Of a stretch of 37,147 bases of DNA, positions 7,676 to 15,474 are shown in pieces. The notes under the pieces were generated by a model. That model saw only the letters and a program-made list of their open reading frames with translations. It did no database searches and was not told the origin of the DNA. Source of the stretch: Caulobacteraceae bacterium (GTDB lineage Bacteria > Pseudomonadota > Alphaproteobacteria > Caulobacterales > Caulobacteraceae); contig JANXUA010000020.1 in assembly GCA_025352085.1 (NCBI GenBank), positions 1-37,147 on the forward strand. Direction: 5' to 3'. How positions within the stretch are numbered: position 1 is the first letter of the stretch; each line of letters starts with the position of its first letter. The position numbers and the translations under genes are program-made.

Positions 7676-8818
7676 GTGACTGACGTGCATATTATCGGCG
7701 CCGGCATTCATCCTTTCGGCCGGCATCCCGACATGACCGGCCTCGATCAGGGCGTCTATGCGGTGCGCGAAGCCCTGGACGACGCCGGAGTCGCATGGGC
7801 AGACATGCAATTCGCTTTCGGGGGATCGGCCGCCGCAGGCAGCGCCGACGCCGCCTTGCCGAGACTGGGGCTGACCGGCGTCCAGTTCATCAACATCTCC
7901 AATGGTTGCGCCACGGGCGGGTCATCCATGCTGTCGGGCTATTGGGCGATCAAGTCCGGTGAATTCGACATCGGAGTGGTGTTGGGCTTCGACAAGCACC
8001 CCCGCGGCGCCTTCAACGCCGACCCGGAGGCCTCGGGCCTGCCGCGCTGGTACGGCGAGACCGGCATGATGCTCACCACCCAGTTCTTCGCCATGAAGAT
8101 TCGCCGCTATATGGAACTTTACGGCGTCAGCGAAACGTCGCTCGGCCGGGTGGCCGTCAAGGCTTATGAAAACGGCGCACGCGCACCGCACGCCTGGCGA
8201 CGTGAACCGGTGGATATTGAAACTGTGCTCACCAGCCAGATGCTGTCCGATCCGCTGACCAAGTTCATGTTTTGCTCGCCGGCCGAGGGGGGGGTGGCCA
8301 TGGTGCTGGCCTCGGACAAGAAGATGCGCGAACTTGGGCTCACCGGGCCCAAGGTGCGCGGCGCGGCCGTGCGCACGCGGCTGCGGGGCTCGTTCGAGGT
8401 TTTCGCGCCGTCGCTTGATGTGGAACGCGGCGTGGCCCCGACCGTTCTGGCCTCCGAGGCGGCCTATGCCATGGCGGGGGTCGGACCGGGGGATATCGAC
8501 GTCGCCCAGATTCAGGACACCGAGTCCGGTGCGGAGATCATGCACATGGCGGAGAACGGTTTGTGCGCCGACGGCGAACAGGAAGCCTGGCTGGCCGATG
8601 GCGTCACTAGCCTGGGCGGCCGCTTGCCGATCAACACCGATGGCGGATGCCTCGCCTGCGGCGAACCGATCGGCGCCTCGGGCCTGCGCCAGATCTATGA
8701 AAATGTGCAGCAACTGCGTGGGCGCGCCGAAGGTCGTCAGGTTCCGGACGCAAAACTGGCCTACAGCCAGGTGTACGGCGCCCCTGGCATCTCCGCCGTC
8801 GCCATATTGGAAGCCTGA
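7676..8818 (+). CDS. Thiolase-superfamily enzyme of the lipid-transfer/SCP-x type, probable DUF35 partner
   Basis: 380 residues, GTG start with GAGGAG at 7659-7664. The thiolase nucleophile is present (Cys78 in SNGCATGG). The usual GHP loop is replaced by GEP (about 329-331, in CGEPIGASG), and the C-terminal C-x-G motif is replaced by VYGAPG. Loss of two of the three classical catalytic elements argues against ordinary thiolytic beta-ketothiolase activity. It better fits the divergent thiolase-like group that includes retro-aldolases acting with DUF35 proteins. A role in C-C cleavage or condensation of an acyl-CoA is inferred. Same operon as DUF35 (26-bp gap) and Rieske (11-bp gap). Confidence 0.85.
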   Translation: MTDVHIIGAGIHPFGRHPDMTGLDQGVYAVREALDDAGVAWADMQFAFGGSAAAGSADAALPRLGLTGVQFINISNGCATGGSSMLSGYWAIKSGEFDIGVVLGFDKHPRGAFNADPEASGLPRWYGETGMMLTTQFFAMKIRRYMELYGVSETSLGRVAVKAYENGARAPHAWRREPVDIETVLTSQMLSDPLTKFMFCSPAEGGVAMVLASDKKMRELGLTGPKVRGAAVRTRLRGSFEVFAPSLDVERGVAPTVLASEAAYAMAGVGPGDIDVAQIQDTESGAEIMHMAENGLCADGEQEAWLADGVTSLGGRLPINTDGGCLACGEPIGASGLRQIYENVQQLRGRAEGRQVPDAKLAYSQVYGAPGISAVAILEA

Positions 8819-8829
8819 GGATAACTATT

Positions 8830-10239
8830 ATGGACGGATCGCAAGCCTCTCACCGACCTGATCGACACCCCTCGGAGTCCTATGAGGACATCCTATGCCG
8901 CGACACGCGTCCGGTTCCGGACCATTTGCGCCAGGGGCCGACGCCCGACGTCGGCATCGAGCCAGTGCCGGCCTCGCGCTACTACAGCGCCGATTATTTC
9001 CAGAAAGAAGTCGATCATGTCTGGTCGAAAATCTGGCAAATGGCGTGCCGGGAAGAGGAAATTCCAAATCCAGGCGATTACCATATCTATGAGATCGTCG
9101 GTAAGTCGTTCATCGTCACCCGCACGGCGAGCGGCGAGATCAAGGCCTTCTACAACACCTGTCTGCACCGGGGTCGCAAGCTTGTCACCCTCAACGGCTG
9201 CAAGGAGGAGTTCCGCTGCCCCTATCATGGCATCGCCTGGAACAACGACGGCAGCTTTAAGGACAATCCAATCGGCTGGGATTTCCCGCAATGGGAAGGC
9301 AAGGACCTGAGCCTGCCGCAGGCCCAGGTGGGTACATGGGGCGGCTTCGTGTTCATTAACATGGACCCGCACGCCAAGCCCCTGATGGATACGATCGGGA
9401 CCCTGGCCGCACATTTCGAGCGCTATGACTATCCTAATCGCTACAAGGCGATCCATGTGGCCAAGGTGGTGCGCTGCAACTGGAAGGCCTTGGCTGAGGC
9501 CTTCATGGAAAGCCACCACTCCATAACCACCCATCCGCAGATTCTACCCTTCCTGGCCGACGCCAACAGCCAGTACGACATCTTCGACGACTTCGTCAGT
9601 CGGCAGTTCTCCGCCTCGGGGGTTCCCAGCCCGTTCGTCCATGACAAGAACTACACGCCGTCGGAAATCCTCCAGGCCATGGGCGGCACGCAGGCTGGCG
9701 GCCGTCGGGGCGGGCTCGACGACGGCCAGAACGAAGTGCCGGACGGTGTGACCGCTCGGGCGTTCGCCGCCGAACAGCTGCGTGTCGCGCTCAACGCCGA
9801 GGATGGTCACGACTATTCGGCCTGTTCCGACGCCGAACTGGGCGACGCCCTGCTGTATAATGTCTGGCCCAACATGAGCTTCTGGGCGGGATACAACCCC
9901 AACCTCGTCTACCGGTGGCGCCCGAACGGACGCGATCCCGAGAGCGGCATCATGGACGTGATCATGCTCAAGCGCGTTCCCAAGACCGGACCACGCCCCA
10001 AGCCCGCTCCCGTGCATGAACTGGGCGTGGACGACCCGTGGAGCGATGCGACCGAAATGGGCGGGCTTGCCGGCATTTTCGAACAGGATATGGGCAATTT
10101 GCCCTATGTGCAGGAGGGTTTGCGCTCGTCGGGCAACGGCCTGGTGCACTTCGGCAAATACACGGAGATGCGCATCCGCCACCACCACCACATGATCGAG
10201 CGCTACATTGCCGAAGGCGAAGCGGCGCGGGGTCTGTAG
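8830..10239 (+). CDS. Aromatic-ring-hydroxylating dioxygenase-type Rieske alpha subunit
   Basis: 469 residues. Rieske ligands: C111-x-H113 and C130-x2-H133 (CLHRGRKL...CPYHGIAW). Iron site: AFMESHHSITTHPQ with His230 and His235. The C-terminal domain is longer than in the 3488 gene, which places it with the 22805 gene and the pseudogene at 15727-16910. GAGGA ahead of ATG 8830 supports the start. It is the last gene of the plus-strand run and is convergent with the SDR that ends at 10279. No beta subunit or electron carrier follows. Substrate unknown. Confidence 0.93.
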   Translation: MDGSQASHRPDRHPSESYEDILCRDTRPVPDHLRQGPTPDVGIEPVPASRYYSADYFQKEVDHVWSKIWQMACREEEIPNPGDYHIYEIVGKSFIVTRTASGEIKAFYNTCLHRGRKLVTLNGCKEEFRCPYHGIAWNNDGSFKDNPIGWDFPQWEGKDLSLPQAQVGTWGGFVFINMDPHAKPLMDTIGTLAAHFERYDYPNRYKAIHVAKVVRCNWKALAEAFMESHHSITTHPQILPFLADANSQYDIFDDFVSRQFSASGVPSPFVHDKNYTPSEILQAMGGTQAGGRRGGLDDGQNEVPDGVTARAFAAEQLRVALNAEDGHDYSACSDAELGDALLYNVWPNMSFWAGYNPNLVYRWRPNGRDPESGIMDVIMLKRVPKTGPRPKPAPVHELGVDDPWSDATEMGGLAGIFEQDMGNLPYVQEGLRSSGNGLVHFGKYTEMRIRHHHHMIERYIAEGEAARGL

Positions 10240-10278
10240 AGGCGGCCGGAAACCGGGCTACGACGTGAGGAAGAACGC

Positions 10279-11070
10279 TTAACCGGCCTTCATCGCGGCC
10301 ATCACCGAGGCGGTGATTTCCTCCTGCGTGGGATTGCGTCGCAGGGTCAGGCCGCCGTTCACCTGCAGGTTCTGGCCGGTCATGAAGCATTCGTCGCTCG
10401 CCAACCAGACCGCCGCGGCGGCGATGTCTTCCGACGTACCGATGCGCCCGAGGGGATAGGCCGAGGCGAAGGCTTCGTAGATACCGGGTGTCTGCTTCGC
10501 GCCCGCCGTCATCGGCGTGTCCGTCAAACCCGGTGAGATGGAGTTGGCGCGAATGCCCCGCGCGCCGAACTCGTTGGCGACGCAGCGCAGCACGTGATCG
10601 GCGCCGGCCTTAGCGCCCATGTAGGCGGCGTGGTCGTTGAGCATGATCGTGGCGGTGGCGGAACTGATCTGGATGATCGAACCGCCGCCGTTCATCGCGC
10701 CAATCATCGCCTGATAGAAAAAGAACGGCCCGATGAACTGCAGGGCGGTCATTGCTTCGAGCTCTTCCTGGGTGTTGTCCAGGAAGGGTTTGAGCAAGCC
10801 CCAGCCGGTGGCGTTGACGCCGATGTGCACCCCGCCAAGCTTAGCCGCGGCCATCCTGGCTAGGTCGAACACCTCGTCCCGCCGGGTGATATCACAGTGG
10901 GCCCATTCACAGCCGATCTCTTCGGCAAACCTGGCAAGTTCGCCGTCCTTGCGGCCCGCGACAAGCACTTGGGCGCCCTCATCCTTGAACCGCTTGGCGA
11001 TTACTTGACCCATATTGCCGGCGCCGGCGGCGCCCAGGACAATCGCCCCCTTGCCTTGCAGACGTCCCAT
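10279..11070 (-). CDS. Short-chain dehydrogenase/reductase
   Basis: 263 residues from ATG 11070, which has GGGAG six bases upstream; an in-frame ATG at 11088 lacks a ribosome site. The cofactor loop is GAAGAGNMG rather than the standard TGxxxGIG, a variant seen in divergent classical SDRs. The catalytic Ser (ISSATATI) and Tyr-x3-Lys (AYMGAK) are present, and the C-terminal NLQVNGG is typical. It should oxidise or reduce a hydroxyl/keto group with NAD(P). It is the last gene of a minus-strand operon, 37 bases after the neighbouring SDR. Confidence 0.9.
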   Translation of the reverse strand: MGRLQGKGAIVLGAAGAGNMGQVIAKRFKDEGAQVLVAGRKDGELARFAEEIGCEWAHCDITRRDEVFDLARMAAAKLGGVHIGVNATGWGLLKPFLDNTQEELEAMTALQFIGPFFFYQAMIGAMNGGGSIIQISSATATIMLNDHAAYMGAKAGADHVLRCVANEFGARGIRANSISPGLTDTPMTAGAKQTPGIYEAFASAYPLGRIGTSEDIAAAAVWLASDECFMTGQNLQVNGGLTLRRNPTQEEITASVMAAMKAG

Positions 11071-11107
11071 TTGTGCACTCCCGATCATAGCCGTTGGTGG
11101 TGAATCT

Positions 11108-11878
11108 CTAGATGCCCGGGTGGCCGGCCATCATGCCGCCGTCCGCGAGGTATTCCGCTCCAGTGACATAACTGGCCTCGTCGGAGGCCAGAAAGAGGGC
11201 GACGGCGGCGATTTCGTCGGGCCGAGCCATCCGCCCCATGGGCGACATGGCGTCGAATGCCGCGCGCATGTGGGGCGCAGCTCCCAGGGCCGGAGCGAGG
11301 ATCGCCGTATCGGTGGCGCCCGGGTGCAGGGAATTGCAGCGGATCGCGTAGCCCGCGCGGGCGCAGTGCACGGCCACCGCCTTGGTAAGGAGCCGCACCG
11401 CGCTCTTCGTGGCCGAATACGCCGGATCGCTGGGGATGGCGGCGTAGGCGGCGGTGGAGGCGGTGTTGATGATCGAGCCCTTGGGACCGCCAGGATTCTT
11501 CTTCATCAGGGCTATGCCCTTCTGACACCCCAGCATGACGCCGGTCAGATTGACGCCGATTATGCGGTCCCAGTCGGCTAGATTCAGATCCTCGATGGAC
11601 TGGCCAAGAACGATGCCGGCGTTGTTGAAGAGGACATCGAGACGCCCCTGGCCCGCTTCGACCCCCGCCATAAGGCTGGTCCACCCCGCGTCGCTGGCCA
11701 CGTCGAGCTGAAAGAATTCGCCGCCGATCTCGCGCGCCAGCCCGGCGCCAAGGTCGGCCTGAATGTCGGCCACAACCACCCGCGCGCCCTCCGCCGCGAA
11801 TAGCCGCGCGGCGGCCGCGCCGATACCGGACGCACCGCCCGTAATGACGGCGACCTTGTCTTGGAGCCTGCCAATCAA
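11108..11878 (-). CDS. Short-chain dehydrogenase/reductase (TTG start)
   Basis: 256 residues. TGGASGIG near 13-20 binds the dinucleotide, NNAG is present, and the catalytic Ser and YSATK motif are intact; it ends in the usual DGG region. The only start matching the family N-terminus (MIGRLQDKVAVITGG) is TTG 11878, four bases after the Rieske stop. Translation is therefore probably coupled to the upstream oxygenase gene. The tight coupling suggests that it dehydrogenates the oxygenase product, for example a diol or alcohol. Confidence 0.9.
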   Translation of the reverse strand: MIGRLQDKVAVITGGASGIGAAAARLFAAEGARVVVADIQADLGAGLAREIGGEFFQLDVASDAGWTSLMAGVEAGQGRLDVLFNNAGIVLGQSIEDLNLADWDRIIGVNLTGVMLGCQKGIALMKKNPGGPKGSIINTASTAAYAAIPSDPAYSATKSAVRLLTKAVAVHCARAGYAIRCNSLHPGATDTAILAPALGAAPHMRAAFDAMSPMGRMARPDEIAAVALFLASDEASYVTGAEYLADGGMMAGHPGI

Positions 11879-11882
11879 AGCG

Positions 11883-13073
11883 TCAACCGACGGCGAACAG
11901 AGCTTCGAGTTTGTCGTCGTCGGTCTGAATCAGCTTTTCCACCCATTGGTGGAAGCGCTGGGCGCCTCCCTCGTTCTCGCCGAACAACACATGGTCGCGG
12001 CCGCCGTTCTTGAGCGCGGCCTGCTGACGCAGGCCCGTGGCGTAGTCCTCTTGCTCGACCACGAACTTGAGGAACTCGAACTGATCGTGGGCCTCTTTCG
12101 CCTGCGCCTCGTTCGGCGCTTTTTCCATCAGATAGATCTGGGTGGTGAAGGACTCGCCGACCGTCTCTCCGGGCAGCAGGCGCGAGATCATCACGCTTCG
12201 CCCGCCGCCATCGAAGCTGGCGATCGAGACGTGCGGGAAGATGGTCCACACGCCGTTGAGCATGGCCTCCACCGGCCATTCGGCCTCGGGTGTGGTTTCG
12301 AACACCTCCAGATCCCGCGTGGGGGCCTGAACCCGCTGATGCGGACCCCATGCGTAATAGTTGGCCTGGTTCGACATGCCCTCGCCGAAGGTGTTTTTGT
12401 GCAGGACGGGCAGGTGGTAGAAGTCGAGATAGCCGTCGTAGGCGATCTTCCAGTTGGGTCCGGCGACCACCCGGCTGGAAAAGAAGTGCCAGTCCTGGAA
12501 ACCAAAGTGCTCCAGCAGCTTGTCGTATCCGGCCAGGAACGTGTCGAAACTGAGGGTCGAGGCGGGGTCGAGAATCCCCCAGATCAGGCCCGCGCGTTCG
12601 GTCACCCGCAAGGCGACCAGACCGTAGCAGGACTTGTCGATCGCGCCGAAATCGTCAGCCGAGGCGATGCCCACCAGATCGCCCTTCGCGCTGAAGGTCC
12701 AGCCGTGATACGGGCAAACGAACCGGCGGGCGTTGCCCTTGGGCTCGGCGGCCACGGCGGTGCCGCGATGGCTGCAGGAATTGACGAAGGCGCGCACCTC
12801 GCCGTCCTGGTCGCGGGTGAGCAACACCGGCACGCCGGCCGCCTCCAGCGTTTTGAAGTCGCCCGGGGCGGGCATCTCGGCGGTGACCGCCAGGAGCAGG
12901 GGCAGGCGGCGAAAGACTCGCGTCATCTCTGCGTCGAACACCGCCGGATCGTAATAGTTCTTCGCCGGAAGTTTCAGCACGCCGGGCGCTTTGGCGATGG
13001 TGTGAGCTTTGGCATGGACCATGCCGGCCTTGACCATGGCGGCCAGTTCGGAGCGATCGAGGATCTTGTTCAT
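11883..13073 (-). CDS. Rieske [2Fe-2S] non-heme iron oxygenase, alpha subunit
   Basis: 396 residues. Rieske ligands: C100-x-H102 and C120-x2-H123 (CSHRG...CPYHGWTFS). Iron site: AYDGYLDFYHLPVLH with His220 and His225. Overall plan and the KNYYDP/VFRRLP N-terminal region resemble the 3488 gene (SVYTDP/LFRETP), so these two form one subgroup. In the operon it follows the ABM gene by 37 bases and precedes two SDRs. The ribosome site is poor. It is probably a monooxygenase or dioxygenase terminal component; electron donors are not in the window. Confidence 0.93.
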   Translation of the reverse strand: MNKILDRSELAAMVKAGMVHAKAHTIAKAPGVLKLPAKNYYDPAVFDAEMTRVFRRLPLLLAVTAEMPAPGDFKTLEAAGVPVLLTRDQDGEVRAFVNSCSHRGTAVAAEPKGNARRFVCPYHGWTFSAKGDLVGIASADDFGAIDKSCYGLVALRVTERAGLIWGILDPASTLSFDTFLAGYDKLLEHFGFQDWHFFSSRVVAGPNWKIAYDGYLDFYHLPVLHKNTFGEGMSNQANYYAWGPHQRVQAPTRDLEVFETTPEAEWPVEAMLNGVWTIFPHVSIASFDGGGRSVMISRLLPGETVGESFTTQIYLMEKAPNEAQAKEAHDQFEFLKFVVEQEDYATGLRQQAALKNGGRDHVLFGENEGGAQRFHQWVEKLIQTDDDKLEALFAVG

Positions 13074-13110
13074 GGCGCGATTTCCGTGCGCGGAGCGTCG
13101 AGACGCGCCG

Positions 13111-13458
13111 CTAGGGGGTGGTGAAGAAGTCGGCGCGAGGCTTGCCGTCCGGATCGTACACCGGCTCGATCAGATCGACGCGATATTTGCGCGTTGCCGC
13201 GTTCTTCATCCCCACGCCGGCGAGATGGGCGCCCATTTTCCTATAGGGCTCCGCCGAGAAGTGATAGGCGAGGTCGCCCTCGGTGGCCCATTCCTCGAAC
13301 ACATTGACCCGGCCCGGACGGCTGAGGTCGGCGCTCCAGGCGTAGTGAACACATCCCTTTTCGGCCAACGCCGCGTCGATGAGCGGTTTGGCGTCGAGCA
13401 GCGCCTTTTCGCGGGCTTCGGGATCGAGATCTATTTCACCGGAAATGACAATGGGCAT
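13111..13458 (-). CDS. Antibiotic-biosynthesis-monooxygenase (ABM) domain protein, copy 1
   Basis: 115 residues, a single ferredoxin-like ABM domain (EARE.ALLDAKPLI near 12-27, NVFEEWATE near 52-60, YHFSAEPY after it). Such proteins are small dimeric barrels. Some are cofactor-free oxygenases acting on anthrone-type substrates, others have no known activity. AGGA sits seven bases before the ATG. It follows the SnoaL-like gene by eight bases and is a close paralogue of 20271-20618 (about 13 differences, clustered in the C-terminal half). Confidence 0.85.
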   Translation of the reverse strand: MPIVISGEIDLDPEAREKALLDAKPLIDAALAEKGCVHYAWSADLSRPGRVNVFEEWATEGDLAYHFSAEPYRKMGAHLAGVGMKNAATRKYRVDLIEPVYDPDGKPRADFFTTP

Positions 13459-13466
13459 GGAGATTC

Positions 13467-13880
13467 CTAGGTTTGTTCATCATGAAGGACGTTGTAAGCC
13501 CTGCGGGCAAACAGCCATTGACCATCCCGCTTGACCAGAGTGTCGTCGTAGGCGCCAATGATCTTGCGCACCCCACTTCCGTCTTTGGCCACGAGGATTT
13601 CCTGTGTGTAGGAGCGGGCGGTGGCCGTGTCGTCGTTGATCTCGATCGCCCCGGGCACGGCGAAGAAGCCTGCCATGGCGAAGGTGCTCATCGCCTGTTC
13701 CCAGGCCGCGCGGATAGCCGGCCGGCCGGTAAGATCGAGGCCGAGCGCAGGCAAATGCCAGACGCCGTCTTCCGCCCAGTTGGCGATCCAGGCGTCCGCG
13801 TCGTGACGGAACACCGCATCGCTATAGGATTCGATCCGTTCACGGATCGCCAGACGATCGTCCGCGGCGCCTTTGTACAT
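13467..13880 (-). CDS. SnoaL-like/NTF2-fold protein, copy 1
   Basis: 137 residues with the NTF2-like pattern: an N-terminal helix (RLAIRERIESYSDAVFRHDADAW), WAEDGVWHLP, GRPAIRAAW and a C-terminal strand WLFARRAYNV. The family includes polyketide cyclases, ketosteroid isomerases and the beta subunits of ring-hydroxylating dioxygenases. It differs from copy 2 (20627-21040) at only eight residues. It lies in an operon with a Rieske alpha subunit, so a partner or isomerase role is plausible. No function is proven by the sequence. Confidence 0.85.
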   Translation of the reverse strand: MYKGAADDRLAIRERIESYSDAVFRHDADAWIANWAEDGVWHLPALGLDLTGRPAIRAAWEQAMSTFAMAGFFAVPGAIEINDDTATARSYTQEILVAKDGSGVRKIIGAYDDTLVKRDGQWLFARRAYNVLHDEQT

Positions 13881-13893
13881 CAGTCTGCTCTTC

Positions 13894-14440
13894 TCAGGAC
13901 GGCACGATGGCCGGGGTTACGGTCAGGGTATTGTCCACCACCAGTTTCTGACCGCTGACGAACCGCGATTCGTCCGAGGCCAGGAACAGCACGGCGTTGG
14001 CGATATCGTCGGGGGCGCCCAGAGAGGTGGTGGAAGCCGGCGGCGTGTCCGACGCCGCCGGCGGTGGGGCCATGCCGGCCTCGGCCAGCTTCTGGCCCAT
14101 GCTCCGGACCATCGGCGTGTCCATGCCGGCAGGGTGAATCGAATTGCATCGAATGGGCGTCTTTGTCGCCGCGCAATAGGCGGTCACCGATGCGTGGCCG
14201 TCGATCGAGGCGACAGAGGCCATGTTGATAATCGAGCGGCCAAGCCGCATCGTCGCGCACGTCGTGATGGGCAAACCGGGCGGCGGCGGCGATTTCGGTG
14301 GCGACCCAGGCACCGTTCGCGTCATCGACGTCGGTAAGAATAACGCGAGCGCCCTCGCGGGCCATGATGCGTGCGTCGGCCCCGCCGAGCCCCTTGGCGG
14401 CGCCGGTGACGATAGCGACCTTGCCCTCCAGCCGTCCCAC
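13894..14440 (-). pseudogene. SDR gene, copy 1, inactivated by two internal deletions
   Basis: The N-terminus (MGRLEGKVAIVTGAAKGLG) and C-terminus (VVDNTLTVTPAIVPS) match the intact SDR at 21054-21842, but two pieces are missing. Comparing offsets with copy 2 shows 191 bp lost near 14240-14255 (frameshifting, removing the middle of the Rossmann fold) and 51 bp lost near 14165-14174 (in frame). The 51-bp loss falls between two copies of TCGCCGCGCA in the intact gene and removes residues just after the catalytic Tyr-x3-Lys region. It is the first gene of the minus-strand operon; the downstream genes remain intact. Confidence 0.92.
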
Positions 14441-14512
14441 GGTGTCAGTCTACCTTTCGGTGCGCAATCAGGCTCAAGCTGCCCGTTTTCCAAGAGAAAG
14501 ATCACCCATGCT

Positions 14513-14552
14513 GGAAGCCAACGCAAGTGACTTTAAGCAAAATCGATTAAAC
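14513..14552. promoter_or_regulatory. 40-bp block identical in both copies upstream of the SDR genes
   Basis: Forty bases identical to 21916-21955, while the flanks have diverged. The block contains the odd palindrome AAGTGACTT (14525-14533) and lies about 75 bases before the SDR start. The first bases of this block in the minus direction include the tetR stop codon. It probably holds a promoter or operator, possibly for the TetR protein encoded beside copy 2; this is inference. Confidence 0.45.
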
Positions 14553-14574
14553 CTCCGGCGCGGCCGGGGGCCAC

Positions 14575-14764
14575 GGCTCTGTCAGTGAAAATGCACCGGG
14601 CGGCCAGGCGGGGTTGGATGGCCCGCAAGAAGGAGACCGAAGACCCGCTTCGCTGGTTCGACAGCTCGCCGGAGGTGATCCGGCTCGTGGTCATCATGCA
14701 TGTTCGGTACCCGCTGTCACTCAGGAACGGCGAGAAGCCTGGGCTGAGTGGCGGGCAGTCATAA
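14575..14764 (+). mobile_element. IS6-family remnant: terminal end plus transposase N-terminus
   Basis: GGCTCTGTCAGTGAAAAT at 14575-14592 resembles the terminal repeat of IS6-family elements (GGCTCTGTTGCAAA type). From ATG 14618 a 48-codon frame reads MARKKETEDPLRWFDSSPEV then IRLVVIMHVRYPLSLRN, the N-terminus of an IS6 transposase. It then leaves the family at NGEKPGL and stops at 14764. About 38 bases are identical to the second remnant at 19714-19751. Everything after the first 40 codons is missing. Confidence 0.75.
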
Positions 14765-14867
14765 GCTAGCTCCAGGTTGGGTTTGAGTCACCTGCGTCTC
14801 ACCGGAGACAGGCTGCCGTTGGACTGAAACCACCGTTCAACGGGATACTTGGTCGGCTACTCCGCGA
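14765..14867. other. Non-coding stretch between IS6 remnant and VOC gene
   Basis: No gene seen. GTCTC (14796-14800) and GAGAC (14805-14809) form a small perfect hairpin with a four-base loop, about 60 bases past the VOC stop on the minus strand. It could be a weak terminator for that gene or debris from the mobile element; no T run follows. Confidence 0.3.
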
Positions 14868-15395
14868 TCACATCATCAGGAACGGGCTGTCGCCTGGCTT
14901 GAACAGTTCATGGGCTCGCTTCCATTGAGCGAAGGCGCCCAGGATATGCGGCGGGTCGCCGTGCAGCTCGGTGAAGCCGCCGTTAACCGAACGGGTGTCG
15001 AAATAGCAGGCGTCGACCTCGTCGGCGTAGAGGCGGCAGGCATCGACGAAACCGGCACCTTGTAGGCGAGAGTATTCGGCTTCGAAGTCATGCACCAGCA
15101 AGCCGAGGTGGTGGTAGCCCTCCTCGCCAGCCTTGTACATGTCGCGATAGATCGACGGCGTCTCATTGTGCTGCTGGATGAACTGGATCATCATATCGCC
15201 GAGATAGCCGAAGGCGTAGGATACGTCGGCCTCCACCGGCTGGCCGCGATAGTGGAACTTGTCGGTCTTGTGATGGGGAACCATCACGAAAGGCCCGGCG
15301 AAATATAGCTTGGCCCATTTGTTGATCGAGGCCTCAAGGTCGTTCACGTAATACGCATATTGGAAGATCGGATAGTGGGATAATGTCCCGGTCAT
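14868..15395 (-). CDS. VOC/glyoxalase-superfamily protein, copy 2
   Basis: 175 residues. Candidate ligand strands are FQYAYYVND, MIQFIQQHN, YHHLGLLVHD and GFTELHG. It is a paralogue of 4732-5271: both contain HN(D/E)(A/T)PSIY(K/R) and end with a short hydrophobic tail (SPFLMM here). GGAGGA lies nine bases before the ATG and a strong sigma-70-type promoter lies about 50-80 bases upstream, so it is a single-gene transcript. The reaction cannot be assigned from sequence. Confidence 0.85.
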   Translation of the reverse strand: MTGTLSHYPIFQYAYYVNDLEASINKWAKLYFAGPFVMVPHHKTDKFHYRGQPVEADVSYAFGYLGDMMIQFIQQHNETPSIYRDMYKAGEEGYHHLGLLVHDFEAEYSRLQGAGFVDACRLYADEVDACYFDTRSVNGGFTELHGDPPHILGAFAQWKRAHELFKPGDSPFLMM

Positions 15396-15445
15396 TGCGG
15401 GCTTCCTCCAAGCCGGTCTTTCGCCGACGAGATCGAATCCAGTGA

Positions 15446-15474
15446 ATCTTATGGAGCGTCCGTCTGACTGTCAA
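15446..15474 (-). promoter_or_regulatory. Sigma-70-type promoter for the VOC gene
   Basis: On the minus strand TTGACA (15474-15469), a 17-base spacer and TAAGAT (15451-15446) form a near-consensus promoter. The VOC ATG at 15395 would give a leader of roughly 45 bases. It is the clearest promoter in the window. A second TTGACA at 15543-15538 has no matching -10. Confidence 0.65.

Larger units (their letters stand above)
13121..14576. repeat. Duplicated block, copy 1 (ABM-SnoaL-SDR-promoter-tetR tail)
   Basis: Homologous to 20281-21979. The offset between copies is a constant 7160 from 13121 up to the 51-bp deletion, then 7211, then 7402-7403, so apart from the two deletions and one single-base indel the copies are collinear. 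Similarity starts at the last codons of the ABM gene. It ends at about 14576, within the last ten codons of a lost tetR (APEV-stop is still readable on the minus strand), exactly where an IS6-like end begins. Confidence 0.9.

Noticed and set aside
10240-10278. Possible terminator between convergent Rieske and SDR genes
   Set aside because: Only short, imperfect pairing (CCGG-type) and no T run; too weak to annotate.
11763-13124. 453-codon plus-strand open frame over the Rieske gene at 11883-13073
   Set aside because: No domain recognised and His/Gly/Val-rich shadow composition; the minus strand has an intact Rieske protein.
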